Part shown: positions 33,384-41,630 of the stretch, in pieces
Numbering within the stretch: position 1 is the first letter of the stretch
How the letters are laid out: the number at the start of each line of letters is the position of its first letter
DNA from: Chitinophagaceae bacterium
GTDB taxonomy: Bacteria > Bacteroidota > Bacteroidia > Cytophagales > Cytophagaceae
Direction of reading: 5' to 3'
DNA: 64,000 bases
NCBI GenBank assembly: GCA_028288365.1
Contig: JAQBNU010000093.1
Coordinates: 1-64,000 of the forward strand
The notes under the pieces: generated by a model
Told to the model about the DNA's origin: nothing
Databases searched by the model: none
Seen by the model: only the letters and a program-made list of their open reading frames with translations
Translations under genes and position numbers: made by a program

Positions 33384-34163
33384 TTAGACACCGCTTCCTT
33401 TCATGATGCCTCGGTCAGAGCTACGGATGAAGTTTAATATTTCATCGCGTTCTTTGGAAGGAGGAAAATCGATTTCCAATATCTCTACCGCTTTGGTGGT
33501 GTTGTGTCCTTTGATGTAGAGTACTCGGTAAATATCTTGAATAGAATTGATCTGATCGTTGGTGAATCCTCTTCTTCTTAAACCGATGGAGTTGATGCCA
33601 CAATAGCGAAGTGGATCGCGTGCTGCTTTGGAGAATGGAGGTACATCTTTACCAATCAGTGAACCGCCGGCAATGATGACATGAGAACCTATTCTTACAA
33701 ACTGATGCACCACACTTGCTCCTCCTACGATTGCATAGTCTTCTACCTGCACGTGTCCTGCTAATTGTACAGCGTTTACTAAAATGACATTGTCACCGAT
33801 CACACAATCGTGTGCGATGTGTACGTAAGCCATGATGAGGCAATTTTTCCCAACAACTGTAGTATGTTTATCTGTTGTGCCGCGACTGACTGTCACGTAT
33901 TCTCTGATGACTGTGTTATCACCAATGACAGCAGTAGTTTCTTCTCCTTTAAACTTTAGATCTTGTGGTACGCCAGATATAACGGCACCTGGGAAAATTT
34001 TACAGTTCTTACCGATGCGCGCACCTTCCATGATTGTTACATGAGAGCCGATCCAAGTACCTTCGCCGATCTCTACATTTTTATGGATCATGGCGAATGG
34101 TTCAATGACAACATTGTCGGCAATTTTTGCCTGCGGGTGGATGTATGCTAAAGGCTGATTCAT
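33384..34163 (-). CDS. lpxA: UDP-N-acetylglucosamine acyltransferase LpxA
   Basis: First step of lipid A synthesis: transfer of a 3-hydroxyacyl chain from ACP to UDP-GlcNAc. The ATG at 34163 gives 259 residues, the normal length, beginning NQPLAYIHPQAKIADNVVIE. The left-handed beta-helix hexapeptide repeats are clear (IGEGTWIGSHVTIMEGARIG and similar). The catalytic His region is VHIAHDCVIGDNVI, and the C-terminal helical part ends FIRSSDRGIMKG. It lies downstream of lpxC/fabZ in the same operon. Confidence 0.96.
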   Translation of the reverse strand: MNQPLAYIHPQAKIADNVVIEPFAMIHKNVEIGEGTWIGSHVTIMEGARIGKNCKIFPGAVISGVPQDLKFKGEETTAVIGDNTVIREYVTVSRGTTDKHTTVVGKNCLIMAYVHIAHDCVIGDNVILVNAVQLAGHVQVEDYAIVGGASVVHQFVRIGSHVIIAGGSLIGKDVPPFSKAARDPLRYCGINSIGLRRRGFTNDQINSIQDIYRVLYIKGHNTTKAVEILEIDFPPSKERDEILNFIRSSDRGIMKGSGV

Positions 34164-34186
34164 TGTCAAATTTTTTTCTAACAAGG

Positions 34187-35581
34187 TTATTTGTCTTTTC
34201 TAACAATACTGGCGGTCAAATTTGCTTCACATACCAAGTGGCCTGCCACAAATGCTTGTCCGTACATTTTTATAATTCCTCTTTTGATCGGTTCTTTGAT
34301 TTCGCACTTGAAGATCAATGTATCTCCAGGTACGACCATCTTACGGAACTTCGCGTTGTCTATGCTTAGAAAATAAGTCCAGTAGTTTTCCGGATCAGGT
34401 ACCGTGTTCATCGCCAACACACCGCCGCTCTGTGCCATCGCTTCGATCTGCAAGACACCAGGCATGACAGGATTACCAGGGAAGTGACCTTGAAAAAACG
34501 GTTCGTTGATCGTTACGTTTTTCACACCGACTACCGTGTTTTCATCCAGGTGAATGATTTTATCTACTAACTTAAAAGGATAAGCATGTGGGAGTGCTTT
34601 GTAGATCTTTGTTACATCCATTACTGGAGGCAAAGAAGGATCATACTTCGGCATTTGATTTTTAGACGCGTCCAGCATGACACGCTTTAATTTTTTTGCG
34701 AAGGCTACATTCGATGCATGACCGGGTCTTGCTGCAAGGATCTGTGCTTTCAGAGGTCTGCCTACTAGTGCAAGGTCTCCGACTACATCCAGCAGTTTGT
34801 GACGTGCGGGTTCGTTTGGATAACGCAATTCCAGGTTGTTGAGTATGCCTTCTTTCTTTACTTCAATTTTTGTTTTGTTGAACAAACCAGCGAGGTAATC
34901 CAATTCATCGTCTTTCACGACGCGGTCCACAATGACGATGGCATTGTTCAGGTCACCGCCTTTGATGAGGTTGGCTTTGAACAACATTTCCAATTCATGC
35001 AGGAAACAAAATGTTCTGCAGGAAGAAATTTCTTTGGTAAACTGACTGATGTTATTGAGTGTAGCGTATTGACTTCCCAACACCGGTGAATTATAATCCA
35101 CCATGACTGTTACCCTGTAATCATCCAGTGGCAAGGCCGCCAGCTCTATATTCTTTTCTGAGTCGGTATAAAAAATGCCGTGAGGTACTTCGAAGAAATT
35201 ACGCAAAGCATTTTGTTCTTCTAGTCCCACTTTATCCAGCACGTCAATGAAAGGTTTTGAACTTCCATCCATGATGGGAATTTCAGGACCGTCCAATTCA
35301 ATCAGTACGTTATCGATTTGCAAACCCAATAAGGCTGCAAGGCTATGTTCTACAGTATTTACACGAGCACCATGTTTTTCGAGTGTCGTTCCTCTTGAGG
35401 TATCTACTACCAGATCAACGTCTGCTTCGATGATGGGATGACCTTCTACATCGATGCGTTGAAATTTAATGCCGTGATTGATAGGGGCAGGTTTGAAGGT
35501 CATGTTTACCATTGTACCGGTGTGTAATCCAACTCCTGAAATGGTAACTGCTTGCCTGATGGTGTGTTGTTTTGTATACAT
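34187..35581 (-). CDS. lpxC-fabZ: Fused LpxC deacetylase / FabZ dehydratase
   Basis: A 464-residue fusion characteristic of Bacteroidota. Residues 1-about 300 are LpxC, the zinc deacetylase that commits to lipid A; zinc-ligand and active-site motifs are VNTVEHSLAALLGLQIDN, LDGPEIPIMDGSS and, near its end, NEPARHKLLDVVGDLALVG. Residues about 315-464 are FabZ, the 3-hydroxyacyl-ACP dehydratase, with the hot-dog motif GHFPGNPVMPGVLQIEAMAQ. Fusion couples the supply of hydroxyacyl chains to lipid A and to fatty acids. It follows lpxD by 16 bases. Confidence 0.97.
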   Translation of the reverse strand: MYTKQHTIRQAVTISGVGLHTGTMVNMTFKPAPINHGIKFQRIDVEGHPIIEADVDLVVDTSRGTTLEKHGARVNTVEHSLAALLGLQIDNVLIELDGPEIPIMDGSSKPFIDVLDKVGLEEQNALRNFFEVPHGIFYTDSEKNIELAALPLDDYRVTVMVDYNSPVLGSQYATLNNISQFTKEISSCRTFCFLHELEMLFKANLIKGGDLNNAIVIVDRVVKDDELDYLAGLFNKTKIEVKKEGILNNLELRYPNEPARHKLLDVVGDLALVGRPLKAQILAARPGHASNVAFAKKLKRVMLDASKNQMPKYDPSLPPVMDVTKIYKALPHAYPFKLVDKIIHLDENTVVGVKNVTINEPFFQGHFPGNPVMPGVLQIEAMAQSGGVLAMNTVPDPENYWTYFLSIDNAKFRKMVVPGDTLIFKCEIKEPIKRGIIKMYGQAFVAGHLVCEANLTASIVRKDK

Positions 35582-35597
35582 TCTTCTGCTGCCGCCT

Positions 35598-36644
35598 CTA
35601 TTTAACTTCGCTTGATAAACTGATTATTTTTTCTTCCAACTCTTCTATGGTGCGCATAAGCTGAGGGAGTTTTCTGAAAACGGTATATGATTTTAAATAA
35701 CTTCTGGCATCGAATGCCGGACTTCCAAATAATTTTGCGCCTTCGGTTGTTACAGAAGACATGATGCCCGATTGCGCGGCGATCGATGTTCTGTCTGCTA
35801 GTTTGATGTGTCCCGAGAAACCTACCTGGCCACCGATCATGCATTGTTTACCAACCTCTGTAGAGCCCGATACACCTGCCTGAGAAGCGATCACTGTATT
35901 TTGTCCGATCTTTACGTTGTGTGCAATCTGAACCAGGTTATCTAATTTCACGCCGTCTTCGATCACCGTCGATCCCATGGTGGCGCGATCTATTACGGTA
36001 TTGGCACCGATGTCGACATGGTTGCCCAGGATAACGTTACCTACCTGTGGAATGCTTTTATAAGAACCGTCCGGTTGTGGAGCGAATCCAAAACCATCGC
36101 TTCCAATCACTGCACCTGCTTGTATGGTGACATGATTTCCAATGACTGTGTCTGCACAAATCTTTACACCGGCATAAATAATGACATTATTTCCAATGCT
36201 TACATTGTCTCCGATCGTAGCATGAGGAAATATCTTCACGTTAGTACCAAGAGTACAATTGTTTCCAATATAAGAGAAGGCCGCTCTGTAGTGGTTATCA
36301 CCGATGGTAGAGTTCTTGCCGATGTAGCAAGGATCTTCAACACCCTGGCGGCTCCAAAGCATGGTCTTATGGTATTGTTCGAGGAGAGCAGTGAAGCAGG
36401 TGTAAGGATCTTCAACAAATATTAGAGCAGCCTTCACTTCACTTTTAGGAATGAAATCATTTTTCACAATCACTGCACCTGCACGCGTTGTGTAGATATA
36501 GTTTTCGTATTTTGGATTAGATAGAAACGCCAAACTGTTCGAATCACCTTCCTGGATTTTTGCCAGTTTGCTGATTTTTATAGAAGCGTCGCCTTGTATT
36601 TTGCCCCCAATGACCTGGGCTATTTGTTCAACTGTAAACTCCAT
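35598..36644 (-). CDS. lpxD: UDP-3-O-acylglucosamine N-acyltransferase LpxD
   Basis: Third step of lipid A synthesis. A 348-residue protein with the LpxD N-terminal domain (MEFTVEQIAQVIGGKIQGD) and a long left-handed beta-helix of hexapeptide repeats. The catalytic His motif is VQIAHNVKIGQNTVIASQAG and a second family motif is GSDGFGFAPQPDGSYKSIPQ. The C-terminus is a helix (LPQLMRTIEELEEKIISLS). Its leader contains a perfect palindrome just downstream of a TATCTTTG box. Confidence 0.97.
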   Translation of the reverse strand: MEFTVEQIAQVIGGKIQGDASIKISKLAKIQEGDSNSLAFLSNPKYENYIYTTRAGAVIVKNDFIPKSEVKAALIFVEDPYTCFTALLEQYHKTMLWSRQGVEDPCYIGKNSTIGDNHYRAAFSYIGNNCTLGTNVKIFPHATIGDNVSIGNNVIIYAGVKICADTVIGNHVTIQAGAVIGSDGFGFAPQPDGSYKSIPQVGNVILGNHVDIGANTVIDRATMGSTVIEDGVKLDNLVQIAHNVKIGQNTVIASQAGVSGSTEVGKQCMIGGQVGFSGHIKLADRTSIAAQSGIMSSVTTEGAKLFGSPAFDARSYLKSYTVFRKLPQLMRTIEELEEKIISLSSEVK

Positions 36645-36678
36645 TCAACTGTTTTTTGACCTGAATTTAAAGATGATT

Positions 36679-36711
36679 TTGTGTTCTAAAGAACACAATC
36701 TTACAAAGATA
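36679..36711 (-). promoter_or_regulatory. Possible lpxD promoter and palindromic operator
   Basis: On the minus strand TATCTTTG (36711-36704) matches the TAnnTTTG box inside the last codons of the HD gene. It is followed by the perfect palindrome TTGTGTTCT-TT-AGAACACAA (36698-36679), ending 34 bases before the lpxD ATG. The palindrome could be an operator or a transcript hairpin; it has no T-tract, so a simple terminator is less likely. Confidence 0.4.
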
Positions 36712-37933
36712 AGATTTTTGGGAAGCATAAATAATGTTTTTTAACAATTTTCCCCAATGCTTTTATGTTCGGCAGGTCAGAAGCACTGACCAGATTCACC
36801 AGTTTTTTATCTTTTGTCAGGATCTTGATCTCCTTGTGTTTATTGTGGATATAGGCTTCGTTGCTTACGGTACCGGTTAGTATAAAATACTTTAAATCAG
36901 CTTCTTTTATGCCCAATGTTTTCATCGTCAACTTTTTCGCTCTGGCAGCTTCGGTCTTCGGAATGACTTTATTGGACAATTGTATGCTGAATAGTTTCCT
37001 GGTAACGATCATTTTGCACAAAGTAGACAAGACTTTATCCGGATGGTTTACCCATTGCTTAATGCTGAACCAGATGTCGTGGTCGTCAAGGTTCATGAAA
37101 TGCTCCAGTCCTTTTTTCTTCGCTGAAAAATCGCTGATGCTTAGTTCTTTACTTAGAAAATAAGCCAGCGATTCAGGGCAAGGGACCTCGATTTTTTTAT
37201 GCAACAAGTGGCGAACCCGTTCTATGATTTGAATGGTCATTTTTTCTGCACAAATGGTGGTTTTATGCAAGTATACTTGCCAATACATCAGGCGTCGTGC
37301 GGTCAAAAAGTTCTCCACACTGTAAATGCCTTTTTGGTCAATGACCAGTTCATCGTTGGCCACGTTGAGCATTTTAATGATGCGCTCTGCACCAATGGTG
37401 CCTTCGTGTACACCGGTAAAGAAACAATCTCTGTTGAGGTAGTCCAGACGGTCCATGTCCAGCTGGCTGGAGATGAGTTGATGGAAAAAACTTCGGGAAT
37501 ATTTATTCTTGAACATCTTAATCGCCAACTGCAATTTTCCACCGAATTCCTGATCCAGTTTTTCCATCACCAGTTCAGAGATGCTTTCGTGTCGCACGTT
37601 GAATAAGATGGAGTATTCCAATGCATGAGAGAAAGGACTATGTCCAATGTCGTGCAATAAGATGGCAATCTTGGCGGCTTCTGCTTCTTCCTCAGAAATG
37701 GGGATGCCTTTGCCTGCAATGCTGGATAAGGCCTGGCCCATGAGATGCATGGCGCCTAAGGCGTGATGAAATCGGGTGTGCAATGCACCGGGATACACCA
37801 GATCCGTTAGTCCCAATTGCTTGATGCGTCGCAGTCTTTGAAAATAGGGGTGTTCAATCAGATCGAAGATGAGATCACTATTGATTTCTATAAATCCGTA
37901 GACCGGATCATTTATGATTTTTTTTTTGCTCAT
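36701..37933 (-). CDS. HD-domain phosphohydrolase (dNTPase-like)
   Basis: A 410-residue HD protein of the SAMHD1/dGTPase-like type. The HD core is at IAILLHDIGHSPFSHALEY (His94-Asp95), preceded by the LVYPGALHTRFHHALGAMHL histidine motif, and LDMDRLDYLNRDCFFTGV is the downstream family motif containing the D(R/Y)xDYLxRD pattern. It probably hydrolyses nucleoside triphosphates in the cytoplasm. It heads the minus-strand run to lpxD-lpxC/fabZ-lpxA and is divergent from porX, an arrangement I recall from other Bacteroidota. Confidence 0.92.
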   Translation of the reverse strand: MSKKKIINDPVYGFIEINSDLIFDLIEHPYFQRLRRIKQLGLTDLVYPGALHTRFHHALGAMHLMGQALSSIAGKGIPISEEEAEAAKIAILLHDIGHSPFSHALEYSILFNVRHESISELVMEKLDQEFGGKLQLAIKMFKNKYSRSFFHQLISSQLDMDRLDYLNRDCFFTGVHEGTIGAERIIKMLNVANDELVIDQKGIYSVENFLTARRLMYWQVYLHKTTICAEKMTIQIIERVRHLLHKKIEVPCPESLAYFLSKELSISDFSAKKKGLEHFMNLDDHDIWFSIKQWVNHPDKVLSTLCKMIVTRKLFSIQLSNKVIPKTEAARAKKLTMKTLGIKEADLKYFILTGTVSNEAYIHNKHKEIKILTKDKKLVNLVSASDLPNIKALGKIVKKHYLCFPKILSL

Positions 37934-38007
37934 GCGTACTAAAACTGTACTTTACATTGTTTAAGGATAAAGTTAGGATTGTTTTTCGGATTTGAACTAT
38001 ACGACAT

Positions 38008-39564
38008 ATGCAAAGGTACAAGATTTTATGGGCAGATGATGAGATTGAGTTGTTGAAACCACACATCATTTTTTTAGAAGCGAAGGGCGTAGACATCGTA
38101 CCGGTATTGAGTGGAAAAGATGCACTGGATAAGTGCAAGTCCGAATTCTTTGATGCGGTGTTCCTCGATGAAAACATGCCAGGCATGAGCGGTCTGGAAG
38201 CATTGGCACAGATCAAAGCATACAGGCCTTCTTTGCCTGTAGTGATGATTACAAAGAGTGAAGAAGAAGCCATCATGGAGCAAGCCATTGGTTCGAAGAT
38301 TTCTGACTACCTGATCAAGCCAATCAATCCCAATCAGATTTTGCTTTCTGTGAAAAAGATTTTGCAGAACAGAAGCATCATGACGGAGAAAACTAACTCC
38401 GGATACTTGCAGGATTTCAGAACGCTCAACATGCAGCTGTCGGATAACCTCAGTCATGAAGAATGGGCAGAAACCTATAAGAAGCTTGTGTTTTGGGACA
38501 TGCAGATACAAGGTACAGAAGGACGTGAAATGCGTGAAGTGATGGAAACACAATGGAAAGAAGCCAACCAGTTGTTTTCTCAGTTCATCAAAAAGAATTA
38601 TGAAAACTGGTTGAACGATGCCGGCAGTGACAAACCTTTATTGTCTCATCAGTTGTTGGCTACGAAAGTATTGCCATTGATCGATAAAAAAGAGCCGATC
38701 TTTTTTATTCTCATTGACAACCTGCGTTACGATCAATGGAAAATGCTGGAGCCTTTTATCACGGAAGATTTTTATGTGAATGAAGAATCGCATTATTATT
38801 CGATTCTTCCTACCACTACGGAGTTTGCCCGCAACGCGCTGTTTGCGGGGATGATGCCTTCAGAGATAGAGAAAAGATTCCCTTCCGTTTGGGAACAGGA
38901 CGAAGGCAGCAGAAACCAACACGAAGAAGAATTGTTGCGCAACTTTTTGGAACGTAACAAACGTGCCATTAAGTTTTCTTATAATAAAATCATTCACCAA
39001 CAGCAGGGGAAAAATTTATTGGATCAGGTAGTCGGATTGATCAAACAGAACCCATTCAATGCAGTCGTTTATAATTTCGTAGACATGTTGTCGCATGCCA
39101 GATCGGACATGGATGTATTGAAAGAACTGGCTCCCGATGAATCGGCCTATCGTTCGCTGACTTCTTCCTGGTATAATTTCTCTCCGTTGCGCGATATGTT
39201 GAAAATGCTGGCTGCTAAAGGGGTACAGGTGGTGATTACGACCGATCACGGAACGGTGAGAGTAGATAAAGCACATAAAGTAATCGGCGACCGCGAGACC
39301 AATTCCAACTTGCGTTACAAGGAAGGAAAAAATTTGAGTTACGAAGAATCCAAAGATGTATTCACCGTGAAAAAGCCCAATCGCTTTTTTCTGCCGAGTA
39401 AAACATTGAGTTCTTCTTATGTGTTTGCGATGATGAATACGTACTTCGTATATCCCAATAACTACAACCATTTTGTGAACTTATATAAAAACTCTTTTCA
39501 ACATGGGGGAGTGTCGATGGAAGAAGTGATCATTCCTTATGTGCATTTGATTCCGAAGAAATGA
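38008..39564 (+). CDS. porX: PorX: response regulator with PglZ domain
   Basis: A 518-residue protein joining a CheY-type receiver (residues 1-about 120, phospho-acceptor Asp54 in VFLDENMPGM, Lys in MITKSEEEA) to a PglZ/alkaline-phosphatase-superfamily domain (about 210-518; FFILIDNLRYDQW, VYNFVDMLSHAR, ITTDHGTVR). This is the architecture of PorX, which with histidine kinase PorY controls the type IX secretion system and hydrolyses cyclic or linear oligonucleotides. T9SS cargo genes at 11659, 50825 and 56215 are in this window. No porY kinase is adjacent. Confidence 0.94.
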   Translation: MQRYKILWADDEIELLKPHIIFLEAKGVDIVPVLSGKDALDKCKSEFFDAVFLDENMPGMSGLEALAQIKAYRPSLPVVMITKSEEEAIMEQAIGSKISDYLIKPINPNQILLSVKKILQNRSIMTEKTNSGYLQDFRTLNMQLSDNLSHEEWAETYKKLVFWDMQIQGTEGREMREVMETQWKEANQLFSQFIKKNYENWLNDAGSDKPLLSHQLLATKVLPLIDKKEPIFFILIDNLRYDQWKMLEPFITEDFYVNEESHYYSILPTTTEFARNALFAGMMPSEIEKRFPSVWEQDEGSRNQHEEELLRNFLERNKRAIKFSYNKIIHQQQGKNLLDQVVGLIKQNPFNAVVYNFVDMLSHARSDMDVLKELAPDESAYRSLTSSWYNFSPLRDMLKMLAAKGVQVVITTDHGTVRVDKAHKVIGDRETNSNLRYKEGKNLSYEESKDVFTVKKPNRFFLPSKTLSSSYVFAMMNTYFVYPNNYNHFVNLYKNSFQHGGVSMEEVIIPYVHLIPKK

Positions 39565-39600
39565 TCAGTGGATCCCGAGGTTTCGGGACAGTGATCAGTT
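39561..39600. repeat. Repeat family D, copy 3, split by a 16-bp palindrome
   Basis: GATCAGTGGA and CAGTGATCAG flank TCCCGAGGTTTCGGGA (39573-39588), the same palindrome that occurs twice in the family C copy at 31618-31756. It begins at the porX stop codon. A separate GGCCTGTC/GACAGGCC hairpin follows at 39621-39640. Confidence 0.75.
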
Positions 39601-39677
39601 TTAAATAGTGTTTTATCCATGGCCTGTCCCCTGACAGGCCATTTGTTTTATGCATAAACCTTCTGTGAATAACGATC

Positions 39678-39797
39678 GGTCTAGCCCCTAAATCCCCTGA
39701 AGGGGACTTAAGAGAAGTGTGAGTAAGGAGTATAGAGAAATCATACTCCATACTCCTTACTGTAAAGTCCCCTTCAGGGGATTTAGGGGCTAGACCG
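39678..39797. repeat. Repeat family A, complete copy 3
   Basis: Inverted repeats CGGTCTAGCCCCTAAATCCC with CTGAAGGGGACTT and the reverse complement enclose an inner 12-bp hairpin (39722-39733 with 39750-39761). Here it lies between two plus-strand genes, porX and tsaE, so it is not restricted to convergent gaps. Together with the family D copy it fills most of the gap 39565-39895. Confidence 0.85.
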
Positions 39798-39895
39798 TTG
39801 GCATAACCAATAAGCATCTCTCTTTCATTGCACAAAAATAACATCGCAGCTGTTGAACATCCGCTCGAATTTGCCTAACTTAATACTTTGATACG

Positions 39896-40360
39896 ATGCA
39901 AATGACAGGTTTAGAGGCTTCGGTGCAAAAGCATTGGGAGATCGCTTCGGTAGAAGATTTGGGTAGGGTAGTTCCTGAGTTGCTTCAGGCAGGAAAAGGC
40001 ATTTCTGTCTGGTTGCTTTTCGGGCAGATGGGTGCAGGTAAAACAACGCTTGTCAGAACGTTGTGTCATTTTTGGGGAACAGTAGATAATGTTTCCAGTC
40101 CTACATTTCCAATAGTAAATGAATACCTGTTGTCTTCAGGTGACAAAATATATCATTTTGATTTGTATCGGTTAAACTCTTTAAGAGAAGCGCAGGACAT
40201 AGGCATGGAAGAATACCTGGACTCTGGTTCTATTTGTCTGATCGAGTGGCCAGGCATCATCGAATCGATACTGCCTTACGAATATATCGAACTGACAATA
40301 GAAGCACAGGAAGACCAGCGAAGAATCATTTCATTGAAAAGACATGAAAACCAAAATTGA
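39896..40360 (+). CDS. tsaE: tRNA threonylcarbamoyladenosine synthesis ATPase TsaE
   Basis: A 154-residue P-loop protein that powers the TsaB-TsaD-TsaE complex making t6A37 in tRNAs reading ANN codons. Walker A is FGQMGAGKTTLVRTL, the family motif VSSPTFPIVNEY follows, then YHFDLYRLNS and the typical GMEEYLDSGSICLIEWPGII. Length is normal. The following alanine dehydrogenase frame starts 17 bases before this gene's end. Confidence 0.95.
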   Translation: MQMTGLEASVQKHWEIASVEDLGRVVPELLQAGKGISVWLLFGQMGAGKTTLVRTLCHFWGTVDNVSSPTFPIVNEYLLSSGDKIYHFDLYRLNSLREAQDIGMEEYLDSGSICLIEWPGIIESILPYEYIELTIEAQEDQRRIISLKRHENQN

Positions 40361-41558
40361 AAAGGGCATCACGGCCATGATGGCGGAGACATTGTATCCT
40401 CAGGAATCACTGATGAGGATCAAACAGAAGAACGCGCAGTTGACGATTGGTCTTCCGCAAGAGTTAGATCCCACAGAAAACAGAGTGTGTTTGACGCCGG
40501 AAGCCGTGGCGTTGCTGGTCAACAACGGACACATTGTGTCGATAGAATCAGGTGCAGGTAAGCGTGCTAAATTTCAAGACAGAGATTATAATGAAGCAGG
40601 CGCGAGAATTGTTTACTCTCACCAGGAAGTCTTTGAAAGTAATATTGTATTGAAAGTAAATCCTCCGGATGAGAACGAAATACAATACATGAAAAGTGGA
40701 CAAACGCTGATCTCCGCGCTGCAAATGGCTCAGCTCAATTCAGGTTACCTGGATATCATCAACAAGAAACGAATCAATGCCATCGCGTTCGAATTTCTGG
40801 AAGATCGTGAAGGCAGTAAGCCTGTCGTAAAAGCGATGAGTGAAATTGCCGGAAGCACAGCGATGTTGATTGCCGCCGAATACCTGAGCAGTTACAACGG
40901 CATGGGGGTGATATTGGGTGGAGTGACTGGAGTACCGCCAACGCAGGTCGTGATCCTGGGTGCGGGTACTGTGGCAGAATATACTGCTCGTACGGCTATT
41001 GGTTTGGGTGCAGAAGTGAAAGTCTTTGATCAGCATCTTTATCGCTTGCGCAGGTTGAAAGAACATTTGGGCATGCAATTGTATACGTCCACCATTAATA
41101 CTGTTTCCCTAAGAAAAGAATTGATTGAAGCAGACGTAGTCATTGGCTCGTTGAGACCAGAAGACGGAGCCTGCATCATCACGGAGGAAATGGTAGCAGA
41201 GATGAAACCCAATTCTGTGATCATCGACGTGAGCATTGATCAGGGCGGGTGCTTTGAAACCTCTACACTTACTTCGCACGACAATCCTGTATATAGAAAG
41301 TATGATGTCATTCACTACTGCGTACCAAACATCCCTTCCAGAGTAGCCCGCACAGCCAGTACGGCATTGAGCAATATCTTCACTCCGGTGTTGTTGAAAA
41401 TAGCAGATGTAGGCGGAGTAGAGGAAATGATTTATGCGAAAAAAGGTTTCAAGAACGGAGTCTATTCTTACAAAGGTTGTCTGACGAATATTTTGCTGAG
41501 TAAACGATTCAATATACCTTACAAGGATATTCATTTACTGCTCGCTTCTCAATTCTAA
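40344..41558 (+). CDS. ald: Alanine dehydrogenase
   Basis: Interconverts alanine and pyruvate plus ammonia with NAD. The 404-residue protein shows the N-terminal GLPQELDPTENRVCLTPEAV substrate domain and the Rossmann motif VVILGAGTVAEYTARTAIGL followed by GAEVKVFD. Family members are near 370 residues; this has about 25 extra N-terminal residues, so the ATG at 40344 (overlapping tsaE) may be too far upstream and an ATG at 40377 or 40380 is possible. It could alternatively be a related NAD(P) transhydrogenase alpha-like protein, but the end (YCVPNIPSRVARTAS) favours AlaDH. Confidence 0.9.
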   Translation: MKTKIEKGITAMMAETLYPQESLMRIKQKNAQLTIGLPQELDPTENRVCLTPEAVALLVNNGHIVSIESGAGKRAKFQDRDYNEAGARIVYSHQEVFESNIVLKVNPPDENEIQYMKSGQTLISALQMAQLNSGYLDIINKKRINAIAFEFLEDREGSKPVVKAMSEIAGSTAMLIAAEYLSSYNGMGVILGGVTGVPPTQVVILGAGTVAEYTARTAIGLGAEVKVFDQHLYRLRRLKEHLGMQLYTSTINTVSLRKELIEADVVIGSLRPEDGACIITEEMVAEMKPNSVIIDVSIDQGGCFETSTLTSHDNPVYRKYDVIHYCVPNIPSRVARTASTALSNIFTPVLLKIADVGGVEEMIYAKKGFKNGVYSYKGCLTNILLSKRFNIPYKDIHLLLASQF

Positions 41559-41630
41559 AAGAACAGCATTCTGGCAAACAGTTCCTCTTCATTTTTCGTA
41601 CTATTAGGGATCCATTAACATTGTTCAGCT

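Noticed and set aside
40344-40360. The tsaE/alanine dehydrogenase overlap considered as a functional translational coupling signal
   Set aside because: The alanine dehydrogenase frame has further Met codons at 40377 and 40380, so the overlap may be only an annotation choice.
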